Position numbers and translations under genes: made by a program
Part shown: piece after piece, positions 33,629-44,696 of the stretch
Position numbering within the stretch: position 1 is the first letter of the stretch
Layout of the letters: each line of letters starts with the position of its first letter
NCBI RefSeq assembly: GCF_024763615.1
Contig: NC_077224.1
Span: 88,670,712-88,734,711, forward strand
Length of the DNA stretch: 64,000 nt
Direction: 5' to 3'
From: Phlebotomus papatasi
Taxonomy: Eukaryota; Arthropoda; Insecta; Diptera; Psychodidae
The notes under the pieces: generated by a model
The model's input: the letters and a program-made list of their open reading frames with translations, nothing else
What the model was told of the DNA's origin: nothing
Database searches by the model: none

Positions 33629-36600
33629 AGAAGCACTTGATAGCGATAAAGTGTTAAAAAAACATCTTGATCATATCTGTTAAGTAATTTCCATTGTTTC
33701 AAAATAATCATATATGTACTTAAAATTTTATTTATTTGCTTCTAAGAATTACAATGTGTAGCACATGCCTGTACTAAACATGAGATATTCTAAAAAAAAT
33801 CAGAATAAAGTTGCTGAGATTCTCGCAGATTAATGCTTTCAATGTTTAGCACATACTTGTACTAAACCAAAGAGAGGCATCTTCAAAAATTCTGAATAAA
33901 ATTATTGAGCTACTCATAACTGAAGAATTATGAGTATTTTTAGCCTGATTAATTTACACCATGAGAAATTTTCTCGCCAGATTAACAATTTTTTTTTAAA
34001 ACAGTCATGTGCTAAATTGTCCTATTTCTTCACTTCCAGTGATTTCAATGATTAGTGCATACCTGTACTAAATCAATGCGAGATACCTTCAAAAAAATCA
34101 AGAAAAAGGTTAAAAATGAGGTTATCAAAATTGAAATATTGAGAATTGAAGAGAAATATTGAGAAGTGGCTGACTTATTCGATTTTAAAATGTTCTCATA
34201 TATTCACTATTAAATAATTTCTATTGTTTTAGAACAGATGTTTACTAAATATTTTGAGTATTTACTTCTCATGATTTAAACAAAAATTTATTATCAAAAG
34301 GAGCTGAACTTTTGGCACATGGCTGTACTAATTTATCGTGGGATATTATTAAAATTTTGCAAGACTAGGTCAAATACTAGGATATTTTTGTAGGATAGAA
34401 GACACAGCGTATAGAAATTCTTTGACATGGTTAATATTCTCAGACAATTTTCCATCTGTACTAAATTATGTACTAAACCTCAACATGAAGATATTTTATA
34501 AGTATTCAATTCTTTCGCTGTAAAGAAAGATTCATGATTAGTATACTATACTTTTAGGATTATGCGAAATATTCAGCAGATCAATCTACCAAATAAACAC
34601 GTGATATGAAATTTAAAATTTCTACACGTGAATTATACAAGATAAAATTTATAAAATAAGCCACCATAAATTTTCTGAAATAGATATTATCACTACAGTG
34701 AAATTTAGGTCATGTGTACTAAATCATGTACTAAAACTCAGATACGTTTTTTAAGCATTTCAGATGAATTTCCGAGCTTTCCAAAAAGGTTTATCAACTA
34801 AATGACAGTATGAATATATATACAGTACATAACAAAACAATGTGCCCGGTAAATTTGTAATATCTAGATGTGTCCACCTTGTTTTTGTTTTTTTTCCCTT
34901 TCAAAAAAGAATTAGTCCTGTTAGCAAGCTTTCTCTCTCTCAGTGAATACCCAAAGTGATCAAATGCGTTAATAAAAGCCTTCCTGTAGAAAATCTTAAG
35001 TCTTTTCTTTGTCTTACTGATACATTATGCTCACAAAGAGCGTTAATGGACATGGAGGAGCTACAATTGGATATTGGTACTAATAACTGATAAGCTTGTA
35101 TCAATTATAAATAACAACGTGATACAGTAATAAATTTAAGATATTTTTTGTAAAAAATGAGATGTTATGAATTTCCTTCTTGGCTTTCACTCACAATCAT
35201 TTCAGATCACATGTACTAAATCATGTACTAAATTTTAATTAAGTCTAAATAATTAATTTTATCAATTTTGCGACATGTCCCTTGCGGTAATGCAAAATAC
35301 GAAGCATTATTAGTTGCTTTCTTGACCAATAACCTCAAAAATGTTAGGTCATGTGTACTAAAATATGTACTAAACTTTAATTACGACCACAAAAACGATT
35401 TTATCTTCATTTTTAGTATTAAATATTTTAGGTATATTTTAAATGCCCATAAGAGTGCTGAGATGGTCAAAAGCGTTTCCATATTACTTTCTAGAATCAA
35501 AACAAAATGCTGTGCTTTGTACAAACACCTTGCTGTTTGCTCTTAATTTTCACAATTCATTCTTTAGATCTATTGACTCACGAAATACGTGCAATTTTCT
35601 CAAATATTATTCATTCTCCTATTTTTAATCATACCCAACTCCAGACTGAAGATATTATGTGATTCCCAAAGAGGATTTCCCAATCTCTATCACACGACTC
35701 TAAATGTGCTCAAGATCCGCAAATATCTCAGTGTCACATCACTAATCAATATCACAATCGTTTGTGTGTTAATTGAAGTTCCGGAAGAGAATGATGATTA
35801 TTTTTTATTATGGATTTCTTCTGTAATTTGCCAGAAAAAAAAATCCAAATAGGGATGTATGGATGAGATTTCTGTGAGCCAATGACCCGGAATTGCTTTA
35901 AGTGATTCCTTACTGGGTAGTTTTTAAATTAGAATCTCTCCATCCTAATCTCAAATCTGACATTTTAAGAGTTGCTGGATGAAGCAAATAAAATTTTATA
36001 TTTTTTTCTGAGATTCTAAAGTTTTTTCGAAAAAATTTTTCCATTATATTCCGGATTGTGGTAATTTCTGAAAGTTTAGTGGTGTATTTTTTTTTCTCTC
36101 ACAGAATGGTATCCTCATAGTTTATAATGGGCTGATTATCATAAAATATCTCTAACCCGTGCTCAAAAGAATGTTCTCTTTATTAATCACTTCTCAACAG
36201 GTATTGTAAGTTTCAGAGATGAACGATACCATTTGAAATATTATGCGGCAAGGGGGATTATTTTCGCTGGATTTATTATACGAGAATTTTTTGGGAATAA
36301 TTAATGAACACTCTTTTATCTCAGGAGTTCTTTATATAGAGAGAGATTAATTTAAGTGATATTGCACAACTGAACAGAGTGTTTATTTCTTTCTGTCTCT
36401 CTTGGAAATTTCAAGTGCAAGAAAATTCATATAAAGTGCTGGGATGATGAATAATTCACGAGAATTTAATGCCATCATCATTTGCAAGCTTCACTTTTAA
36501 CCCGGCTGACCACACATCTATTGAGAATTCATCAGGAATTGGTTAAGAGCTTTTAGGGAGATTGTGAGCTGCCGCTAAAGTGCTTATGGAAGTAATATTT

Positions 36601-37379
36601 ATTTTATAAAAGTGTCCACTACGTGACGCTATTATTTAATAAGGAGTTTCCCTTTGTAGTAGGACTATTGAGGTTAGAAGAGTTGGAGAGAGAAAGCCCG
36701 TTCTGACGAAGACCCTTTTAAGCCAACGGTACCAATCACTGTTCAGCTGAAGTGGTGACTCCGAGGGGTGCTATAGCGACAGCTAATTTCAAATGATTTT
36801 TGTCACCGCTAAACAGTCGGTCTTTACCAATGAAGCGAGGAGAACACCGGATTCGTAGCCTTCTAGGAATGGACAATGGTTCTCATTCCCGAAAGGCTAG
36901 CGATGAAGGGTGCTCCAATATGTTCAGGTGTTAGGCCTGTAGCTTTCGTACTACAATTTTATAATACTTAAGTTATTTGCGCCTTTATAATTTTATAATA
37001 TAAGTGAACCCTAAAATTCAATAAGCTTAATAATAAGCTGAAAGGTTTACGACTGCTAGAAAACTTATCCTGGTACTTATCCTTAATAAGCCAAGACACA
37101 TACCAAAATACCCTAACACTCACTGCTACTGCTACTTTATTTCATTTTACAAGATTTTAAAGAAGAGAAAATGTGTGTAATATACTAAGGTAAGCAAAAA
37201 AAATTGGAAATGGAAAACTGATTAAAAGTCGCAGTGTTTTAGCTGAGATTCTTCTATCATCCTTTGGTATTCCTGGTGTGTGTCTCAGCTCAACATTTCG
37301 TATTTTCAACTTAATGGTGCCCTTTCAATGAAAAATTAACGTGTTTCTTCGCACTTTACTGTTTTTAAGTTCTTCTTCA

Positions 37380-37492
37380 TTATCGACTTTTCTTTGTCTT
37401 GGTTCCTGTCCCCACTGGTTTCCCCAGTCCTCGACGTGTTCTAAAATCACCAAATAGTCGTGACAGGAACCAGTACAAAGAAAAATCGGTTA
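37380..37492. mobile_element. Hairpin MITE, CGACTTTTCTTTGT family, copy 2
   Basis: Left arm TATCGACTTTTCTTTGTCTT with GGTTCCTGTC; right arm GACAGGAACCAGTACAAAGA. Compact hairpin with no coding potential. Confidence 0.65.
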
Positions 37493-37619
37493 CATACAAA
37501 CACTTGAAAACAGTAAAGTACTAAAGAAGTGTTTTCGAGAATGAGTATTGGAGTGAACAAGACTAGACTAGATCTAATTCATTCTTATTGAACTATCAAA
37601 TGTTTACAAAACAGTACAG

Positions 37620-37831
37620 TACAGTAGACTCTCGCTAATTCGGCTCTCTTAAGATCGGGCTACTTTTTAATTCGGGCGGCAGTTACATTCGAAAAAAGTT
37701 TGTTGACATTTTTCAAGTTTGATTATGATTATCAAATAAACCCAATATGCTCAAATCTGCCATGGTTTGTATGAGTTTTAATTTAATTTTGCGTTATTAA
37801 TTAATGCCCGAATTTGAGAGAGTCTACTGTA
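37620..37831. mobile_element. MITE, CAGTAGACTCTC family, copy 2
   Basis: Ends TACAGTAGACTCTCGCTAAT and GAGAGAGTCTACTGTA; the internal part GTTTGTTGACATTTTTCAAG is related to copy 1 at 9.4 kb but diverged. Confidence 0.7.
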
Positions 37832-39019
37832 AGTCTTATCTAGCTCATTCAGCGATCCACTGAGTCCAGAAAATCTTCGCCGTAGTACCAGCCGGGTCGG
37901 CTACAATCTTTTGCAAATTCTTCTGATGGCGTTAGATGGGCATTTTTGAGCCCTCATTTTATCTCCCGGGTGAGATCGTGTGGCTCTTCTGAAGAAGATG
38001 TATGTGATTTTTGACTGGGGGCTCTTACGAAATACCAACTGGCTCCCAGAGTGTGATCTCAATGAGAGTGGGTAAAGATTCAATGGTTGGCGTGTGAAGG
38101 TAAACAGCTATCCAAAAAATATATTCCTCTTGAAGATGAGATGGCTTGCGGTGAAAAATACTTTAAAAGATCACCTGAGAGGTGAATCTGTCGATGCCTG
38201 GCACAAGATTAATTACGAACCATACAAGAAAATCTCTCTCTTGCGGGTGGCTCTAGATCTTCCATATACTTCCAAAACGATCCATTGAACTCTTGGCAGT
38301 TGCCATCTCTCCAAGATTTTCCCTTTTCGGTTTAAAATCTTCAACTATCTTCTGCTTTTAGCCGTTATTCTTTCATAATCACAGCTATTGGAATGCTGTG
38401 GTTTAATCAACCACATACGATCGATCTCATATTCACAGTTTCGTTTGAAGAATTTTGAATGGAAAGGATCATCGACCCTCGATCAGTCATCAATCGTCTG
38501 TATCAGTCGTTCATGTTAATCAAGTTCATTGTGAATGCATTGGCCTTATTTTTCATTAATTCACTAGACTAATTTGATACGGCTGCTGAAAAATCTGCAG
38601 CTGGCGAGTTTTAAACCTAAGGCATCATAGTCATAGAGACACTATACTACCAACTGATCAACATAGGTTCTATACATCATTATTCCACAAGATCCCATCC
38701 TATCGTCTACAATGTCTATAATGAATGGTGATACAATGTCTCAGAAATTAGCCACTAGCACTTCTTAGACTTAGAGTCATAACCCCAACTGAACAGTGAT
38801 TGGTACCATTGGCTTAAAAGAGTCCTCGTCAGGACGGCCTTTCTCCCTCCAACTCTTCTAAAAGCTCACCGGTCCTACTACATAATGAAGTAATTTTTAC
38901 AATAAAAATTACCATATGATAAGTTGCACTTCAATTCATTTCTCTTACTTCTTTTCACCAACTATGTAATTGCGATATTATTAACTCAAAGAGTAAACTA
39001 TCTGTCCTGGGGTCTGGGG

Positions 39020-39360
39020 TCGAAATAGGTAGTCATGCGACACACAACCTGTTCCCCTAAAACGGGCTAGATTCCTGGTAGACCCCGGTGCACTCAATGA
39101 GTGATAAAAGATTGGGCAACCGATCCCAATGGGAGGTCACGAACCTGAGGCTAACGAACAAGGGATCTGGTCCTTTTAAAAAGGGTTGGGCAAGAGGCTA
39201 ACAACCCCTGTCCGTAAAAGCAAGATTGTTGTGAAAACTCCCAAGGAGCCTCGCACAGGACGGTCTTTATGACAACGACCTATGCTACATTTTGGAACGA
39301 GCTGACGGAGAGTCGCCAGGACTGGAGGAGGTTAGTGCGAGAGTCCCGGTCCCTTAAGTA
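39020..39360 (+). pseudogene. Possible LINE fragment
   Basis: A GC-elevated block, unlike its AT-rich surroundings. One frame near its end reads NELTESRQDWRRLVRESRSL, resembling the short post-polymerase tail of some insect non-LTR elements. No YADD or endonuclease motif is present. Assignment is tentative. Confidence 0.3.
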
Positions 39361-39378
39361 AAAAACTCTCTACCTAAA

Positions 39379-39880
39379 GGCCTCTACACACAAGAGAAAT
39401 TTATGTCCATATTCCTCTAGTTCAGAAATATAATAACCTTCCCGATTTGAGAGCTCTCTCCGATTGAGGTTTTTCCTTTACCGATTCGAAGGTATATCAG
39501 AGAGAATTTACCTAAAAACCCGTTTTAAGTTCGAACGTTTAAACCGACGAGTTACACAAAAGTGAGCAAGTTCATGAAAAGGACATTTATCCGTCATAAA
39601 ATTGCAATTCAATTCAAACCTTCCGCCATCCTGAAATTGACGATTGAAGTGAAAAGAATATCGAAATTCGAAATAGAGGAACAATCAGCGCTAAAGCGGC
39701 GAGTACGTTAATTTGCACTTTAGGGTTCCGGTAGATTTTCGAATAGGTTTAGCTTGACTTTGGAATGGCTTTGTCTCTTCAGAAGGTTACTACTGAACGG
39801 AGCCATTCAAGAGTTTTTCCTACAAAAACGTAGGGAATTTGCTTCAATATGGACATAAATTTCTCTAGTGTGTAGAGGCC
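39379..39880. mobile_element. MITE with about 35-bp near-perfect terminal repeats
   Basis: The left end is GGCCTCTACACACAAGAGAA, continuing ATTTATGTCCATATT. The right end is its reverse complement with a couple of mismatches, ending TAGTGTGTAGAGGCC. The interior (about 430 bp) is non-coding. A smaller relative with similar ends (GTCTACACACTAGAAGC) is at 53492-53623. Confidence 0.75.
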
Positions 39881-40214
39881 ATAAGTCTAATCATTTTGTA
39901 GAACAAAATGAGCATTACTTTTACGTAAATTTCAATTAAGTAAACTAAATTTGCAGTAAAAGAATCACAGCCTCCATAAACTCGTGAAATCTTATCATAG
40001 GCATTATTTTAGTGGTTGTTGGTACCCAGAGTATAAGTTAAGATTAACCAGTTTCTCGTTTGATGAAAATTCGAAGCCGGTTCCACTTCTTCATGCCAAC
40101 TGGCATAACACATGACTCGGGGAGCCAGGTGAAGATCTCTCTCACTCTATCTCGCTTGACTCTATTGGCCGATGAGCCCCCACCTGGGGTATCGGGCACG
40201 GAAAATGGTTTTGC

Positions 40215-40358
40215 TATAAAACCTCTTTGCGGCACGAAATTCACTTTTGTTTTCGTGCATTTGTCCATTGGAAAATATCCCATCCGTGGGATCCATCGCG
40301 AGTCTCAGTGCCGTTCATCTCAAATATAACAAAAGATTTAAATAATTTTTCCACAAAG
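40215..40358 (+). promoter_or_regulatory. Candidate core promoter and leader exon for the lectin gene
   Basis: TATAAA at 40215-40220 is followed 28 bp later by an initiator-like TTCACTTT (A at 40243). From there to a consensus donor (CACAAAG/GTAGGA at 40358) the sequence contains no ATG at all. The lectin coding sequence at 44697 begins with its ATG directly at a splice acceptor, so it needs an upstream non-coding exon. This site is the best candidate I see. It is placed by sequence logic only. Confidence 0.4.
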
Positions 40359-41418
40359 GTAGGAAACCCATCTGCATCAGTGTTCTATAGAAATTTTGTG
40401 CGATTATTCAAAAATAGTTATAAATTTGTGATCGGTGGTTATTGATATAATGCACTCGTAATCTCAGTGTATGGTGATTCAGAAATATTATTATTATTTT
40501 TTTTATTTAAAGTTATACATACAAAATAAGAGAAATATCTTTCGAGATGTCGTATCTCTCTTATACAATACCCTTTCATCATTCCCATTCTCTTGTGGCT
40601 CAGTGTGCTAAGTGACATAAATTCACATTCATAATTTCACTATGTATATGCTATTATATTGAGCTGTAAAATTTTCCAATGAGTTGACACTATTGATTTA
40701 TGCTAATTAGTTAAAATTATTTTAAATACCAAATAATGTGTAAGATTTAGCGTTAAACGAAAAATCTCTCTTTCTCTCTCTTTGGATATTTAATTAAAAA
40801 GTGTTTAACAATGAAAGTAACATTTTTTTTTCAATTTGTGCCTGGTTTAAGTAGACAGACAAAAAAAATTGGATTGCATTTCCTACAAAGTAGCAATTTC
40901 GCTTTTACTTTTCAAAATTTGTTAAAAACTTTTAAGATTTTAGTTAACACAGGATTTTTAAAAAAAGTTTTCTTCTTTTATAAAACCTTTTATAATCTAC
41001 ACCAGTAGATCCTTTTGAAAAACTTGTGACAAACAAAATTACAAAACTGTTCTTTCATAAAAGTTAAAGTATTTTTTAAGAACATTAAATATGGCTTGTA
41101 CAAGTAAAGGCAAAAGAATGTTCAATATCTTTCAGTCTAAGTGGATTAATGGGATTAACCCGTTCTCGTTACCCTTACATCATTTTGAAATAAATTCCAG
41201 ATATTCAAAGGATGGTTTATTGTTAAAAAACTGTGGAACTTTTGCAAAGTGTTGTGACTCTTTTTTAGATTATTTTTCTTAGAAGAAAATTTTGATTAAA
41301 GGCACATTAAGACTGAGACATATTGACAGCTAAAGATTAAAAAAAAACACTAAGCCGAGACACATACCACTTAACCATAAAGCGAGCACATTTGGCAGAA
41401 AAAAGATAGCGTTTTCAG

Positions 41419-41451
41419 CATATTTTTGCTGAGTCGATCAGCAAAAATATG
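41419..41451. repeat. Perfect 14-bp hairpin
   Basis: CATATTTTTGCTGA, a five-base loop GTCGA, then TCAGCAAAAATATG. The stem is perfect. It sits inside a broader self-complementary zone (41390-41580), so it is probably the centre of an old foldback element. Confidence 0.7.
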
Positions 41452-41674
41452 TTGACCGGTCAGCAGTTTTCAAACAAAAAGTGCTAAGCAAATATATGGA
41501 AATGACGCTACCTCGCGAATGTCATTTTAAGGTTAGCAAAACTCGGCTGAAAATACGTGTGTTTTCAGCTGAATTGAAATCGGTTAGAATTTGATGCTCG
41601 CGCTGTGCATGAAAAAATTCAAATTTCAAATGAATTGAAAAATTGATCAATTGAGCAATTCAAATTAAATCATT

Positions 41675-41834
41675 ATAGGGGGAGGTGGGGTTACTTTGAG
41701 CAGTGGTGTTATACATTTTTTCACATATTTCTAAAGGAAACTGGGTTTTAACGTATTGCAATTTAGATAAGCAAAACAATTGTTGTGTATATCAATGTAG
41801 CCCTACAGCTCAAAATAGCCCCACCTCTCCCTAC
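41675..41834. mobile_element. MITE, GGAGGTGGGGCTA family, copy 2
   Basis: Ends TAGGGGGAGGTGGGGTTA and AGCCCCACCTCTCCCTA; shares its centre with the copy at 33124-33325. Confidence 0.65.
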
Positions 41835-42002
41835 TTGTTTATCAATAAAATTCCTATTTCGGTAAGAAAGATACGGTAGATGAAGGTGTTTTTAAACCCC
41901 TGCTTTTCGTAAGCTTTTCTTTAATTCTAATTACTTAAGGATGGTATTCATCGATCCGATTTCTTATGTTCTATCTGTTCTATCCGTAAAGATCATCCTT
42001 AG

Positions 42003-42221
42003 CGGAATGTTGGCATGGTTTGCACAGAGTGAACCTTCAAACCAGGCAAATTTTCTCTTTATTTGCAAAGAGCTAGTTCGTTATTTCTTAGCCATAAGAT
42101 AGATAATTATATTCAGCTCATGAAACGAGATGATAAATGGTAAGTCATTTCTTTGAAAACAAAGAGAAAATTCGCATCGTTTGAAGGTTCACTCTGTGCG
42201 AACCACATGCCTACATTCCCC
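42003..42221. mobile_element. MITE with about 60-bp arms, GAGTGAACCTTCAAAC family
   Basis: The left arm contains GGAATGTTGGCATGGTTTGC, ACAGAGTGAACCTTCAAAC and AATTTTCTCTTT. The right arm is its reverse complement (AAAGAGAAAATTCGCATCG, TTTGAAGGTTCACTCTGTGC, ATGCCTACATTCC). A second, interrupted copy is at 50801-51424. Confidence 0.75.
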
Positions 42222-42703
42222 TATTTGCTAGAATTAAAAAAAAATTATCTTATGAAAAACAGGGGTGCAAAGTTACCCCCGCTTGGAAAGTCACCCGCAT
42301 CTACGGTAATTGACGAAAATTTGAAAAGAAAATTATGGTAGTGCTTTAAGTATTTTTATGGCATTTGTCTAGAATTACTTTCGTAAAAGTTTTCCCCTAT
42401 TAGAATTACTATAACCATGTCCGAATAATCTTCTTAATTTGCTACAATGATTTGGTAAAAATTATAGCACAAATGCACAGATAAGACGCAAACCATTTTA
42501 TAGCACTTTATGGAAAACCAAGCTTCTGTAATTTCGAATGGAAATTAAAAACTTAAAATATGTTAACATGGAAAGTGAGTTAAATGCCACCCTTCTAAGC
42601 AGGGTTAATCATGATCACCTTTATCTGTTAATAATAATAATAATGCTGGCGAAACATTCCATGATTGAACTAGGCCTTCCCACAAGGAGATTTCTAGACA
42701 CAC

Positions 42704-42908
42704 ATTATTATTATTTTTTTTAATACGGGATGAGATTGTTAGTCCCATGCCCCGTGGAATCAAGTAGAGTGACGCTCACTGGATGCTATTCGAACTCCTT
42801 TAACGCCAGAAAAAATCCTGGTGACATAAAGGGGATTCGAACCCAGGACACTTGCATTGCTTGCATTATAGAGCGAAGGCTCTACGACTTGACCCATTGA
42901 GCGCCCAC
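42704..42908 (-). repeat. tRNA-derived SINE
   Basis: Read on the minus strand from 42908: GGGCGCTCAATGGGTCAAG, an A-box-like GTCGTAGAGC, and a perfect B box GGTTCGAATCC (42843-42833). About 110 bp of unrelated body follow, then a simple (ATT)n tail at 42705-42720. The anticodon arm is expanded and degraded, so this is a SINE head and not a functional tRNA gene. A second B-box-like GAGTTCGAATAG lies in the body near 42787-42800. Confidence 0.75.
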
Positions 42909-43923
42909 CTTTATCACAAAAAATGTAATAAAATAATTATTTAGGATATTTTGTGGTTTAGAAAATCACTAAGCGCCAAATTGGTGAACTGAAAGTCTGC
43001 AAATATTGCTGTCTATAAGCTGAGTGCCACAAAAAAACATATTTGCACTATCACATCAAGTTTTGTAGTATATCTTTATATTGTGTTTGGAATGTGATTT
43101 TTCAATAAATGTCATTATTAACAAAAAAATTTCTGAGCGTACATGACTAAATTTTCTAAATTACTTTCATTCTCTTAATTTGATTAATAGGTTAATTAGG
43201 AAATTTTTAGGTTATGTCAAGCCCAACCTATAAAAAATCTAGATTATTTATGGCCAGAATCTCATAATTTTCCATGAAAAGTAAAAGATATTAATGATCA
43301 ATTGACAAGAGGAAAGAAATTATTCCTGTAGGTTCTCAATTTTTACAATTTTAACTCTAAGAACCATATTAAACATTTCTATTTAAAATTTTTCTGGAGT
43401 GTTTGCTTAGAGTTCGAATTAGAAGTTGACGGACTTACGTCGTAAAATTATGGAAAAATTATGCTAAATTGCACTTATAAATTTTTTGTTATGAAATATG
43501 AGATACGATTATTTTGTTGAGGTTATGTCATCAAACATAACCTCAAATTCTATAATATTTTTTGTCAAGTAAGAGAATTAGGATGATCAAGAAATCAAAA
43601 TCATTACCTTCGCGAATTTTGTCATGTAAGAATCGTCAAATAAAATTACTGTTGTCAAATTCAAAATAATCTTCTTCATCCTTTTTATGTTTCAGCTGTC
43701 GGATTCAAAATGATCATAACCTGAGATCCAACAGCTCTGCAACGGAAAATAGAAAAAGAAGATTAGTGTGACAATTAAAATCGTTAAATACTCGAAAATA
43801 CATACTGAGGTTGTTGTCTTCGAGAAATGTTTAAATGAGATATCCTTATTAATCCAGAACGTAAATATGAACTACGGTGTCCGCTCGATGGTTACATTTA
43901 CATCGATTCTCGATGGTTACATT

Positions 43924-44267
43924 TACAGTAGAACCTCGCTATAGGCCATATTTGGTTCCAGATTTGACACTTGGGTCGCACTATATAGTCCATGTCATTT
44001 TTTAAAATTATCAACGACTTTTAGTATTGAAATTGCTCGACGGCTTCCACTTTCTTTGCGATTGTGGTACTTGTCCTTGCTCTCTTCATTGTGGATCACA
44101 ATTATCACAACTACTCAATAAAGTTTGCCAAAAATATCAAAATAATTATGACAACATTGCATGTCGCGTACTAAAAAACATAACCTAACTTAAAATCAGT
44201 GTTTTGAAATCAACGGTCGATAAATTGTGGACTATAGAGCGATGGCCTATAGCGGGGTTCTACTGTA
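43924..44267. mobile_element. Intact MITE, CAGTAGAACCTCGC family
   Basis: A 344-bp element with ends TACAGTAGAACCTCGCTATA and TATAGCGGGGTTCTACTGTA. TA borders point to Tc1/mariner. It provides the uninterrupted reference for the split copy at 18.16-24.0 kb. Confidence 0.85.
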
Positions 44268-44696
44268 AAATAATTTTGAGGTTATGTATGTATTGTACGT
44301 GTGTTCAGCAATGAAAATGAATATCCTGTGTTGTTTTTGTTTAATAAATGTTTAATAATAGCATAGAATTATCTAATTATGTTTTTTTTTAATATTTTTT
44401 ATAACTTTCATTCTAATTCTACAAAAAATTAAGAAAAAAACTTGTATTATATTTTCGAAACGTTGAACAAATTCAAAAAATCCATAATTAGGACAATTTC
44501 AACACGTTTTAGTAAAAGTTATAACGTGACGGTTGACATTTAAATTCCGTAGATTAGAACTAATTGCAAAATGTGATAGTAAATTGCACTTAAATTGATT
44601 TTTCATAATTGTTTTTTTTTAAATGCGAATAAATTGAGCATTAGCTGTAGTTTCTTCACAAAACATCTTTCACTTACTTTGTTTTTTTTTTTGCAG

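Larger units (their letters stand above)
29860..35375. repeat. Cluster of GTACTAAA / TTTAGTAC motifs in diverged repeats
   Basis: I count about 24 exact GTACTAAA or TTTAGTAC octamers in two blocks (29.86-31.41 and 33.77-35.37 kb), often with a neighbouring GCACATG or a doubled form, CATGTACTAAATCATGTACT. Some sit in recognisable longer repeats: units of about 245-330 bp beginning near 30325, 30569 and 30896 share GATTACAAAAGCTGA and GATTTAACGAAGCTTTG. Other spacings are irregular (about 86-263 bp at 33.76-34.33 kb). No open frame spans the region. It could be a decayed satellite, an old element family or a site cluster. Confidence 0.7.
36655..38885. repeat. Inverted repeat pair about 2.2 kb apart
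   Basis: The segment 36655-36760 (TTGTAGTAGGAC, GAAGAGTTGGAG, CTTTTAAGCCAA, GGTACCAATCACTGTTCAG) recurs as its reverse complement at about 38785-38885. The copies are about 100 bp and roughly 85 percent similar by eye. The interval between them contains two other MITEs, so this may be an element with later insertions or simply two inverted copies of one family. Confidence 0.5.
35376..40030. other. Gene-free stretch with transposon fragments
   Basis: No supported gene. Several small open frames (for example 37901-38083 minus, 38094-38288 plus) sit in slightly GC-richer patches but are unrecognised. The stretch holds a widely spaced inverted repeat pair, two MITEs, a possible LINE tail and a long-TIR MITE, listed separately. 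Confidence 0.5.
40359..44696. other. Gene-free stretch upstream of the lectin coding exon
   Basis: If the leader exon at 40.2 kb is real, this is the first intron of the lectin gene. It contains several MITEs, a SINE and a perfect hairpin, listed separately, and no open frame of coding quality. Confidence 0.5.

Noticed and set aside
40044..40283. Minus-strand open frame of 79 codons
   Set aside because: It overlaps the candidate plus-strand promoter and leader exon and has no recognisable motif; open frames of this length are expected in a GC-richer patch.
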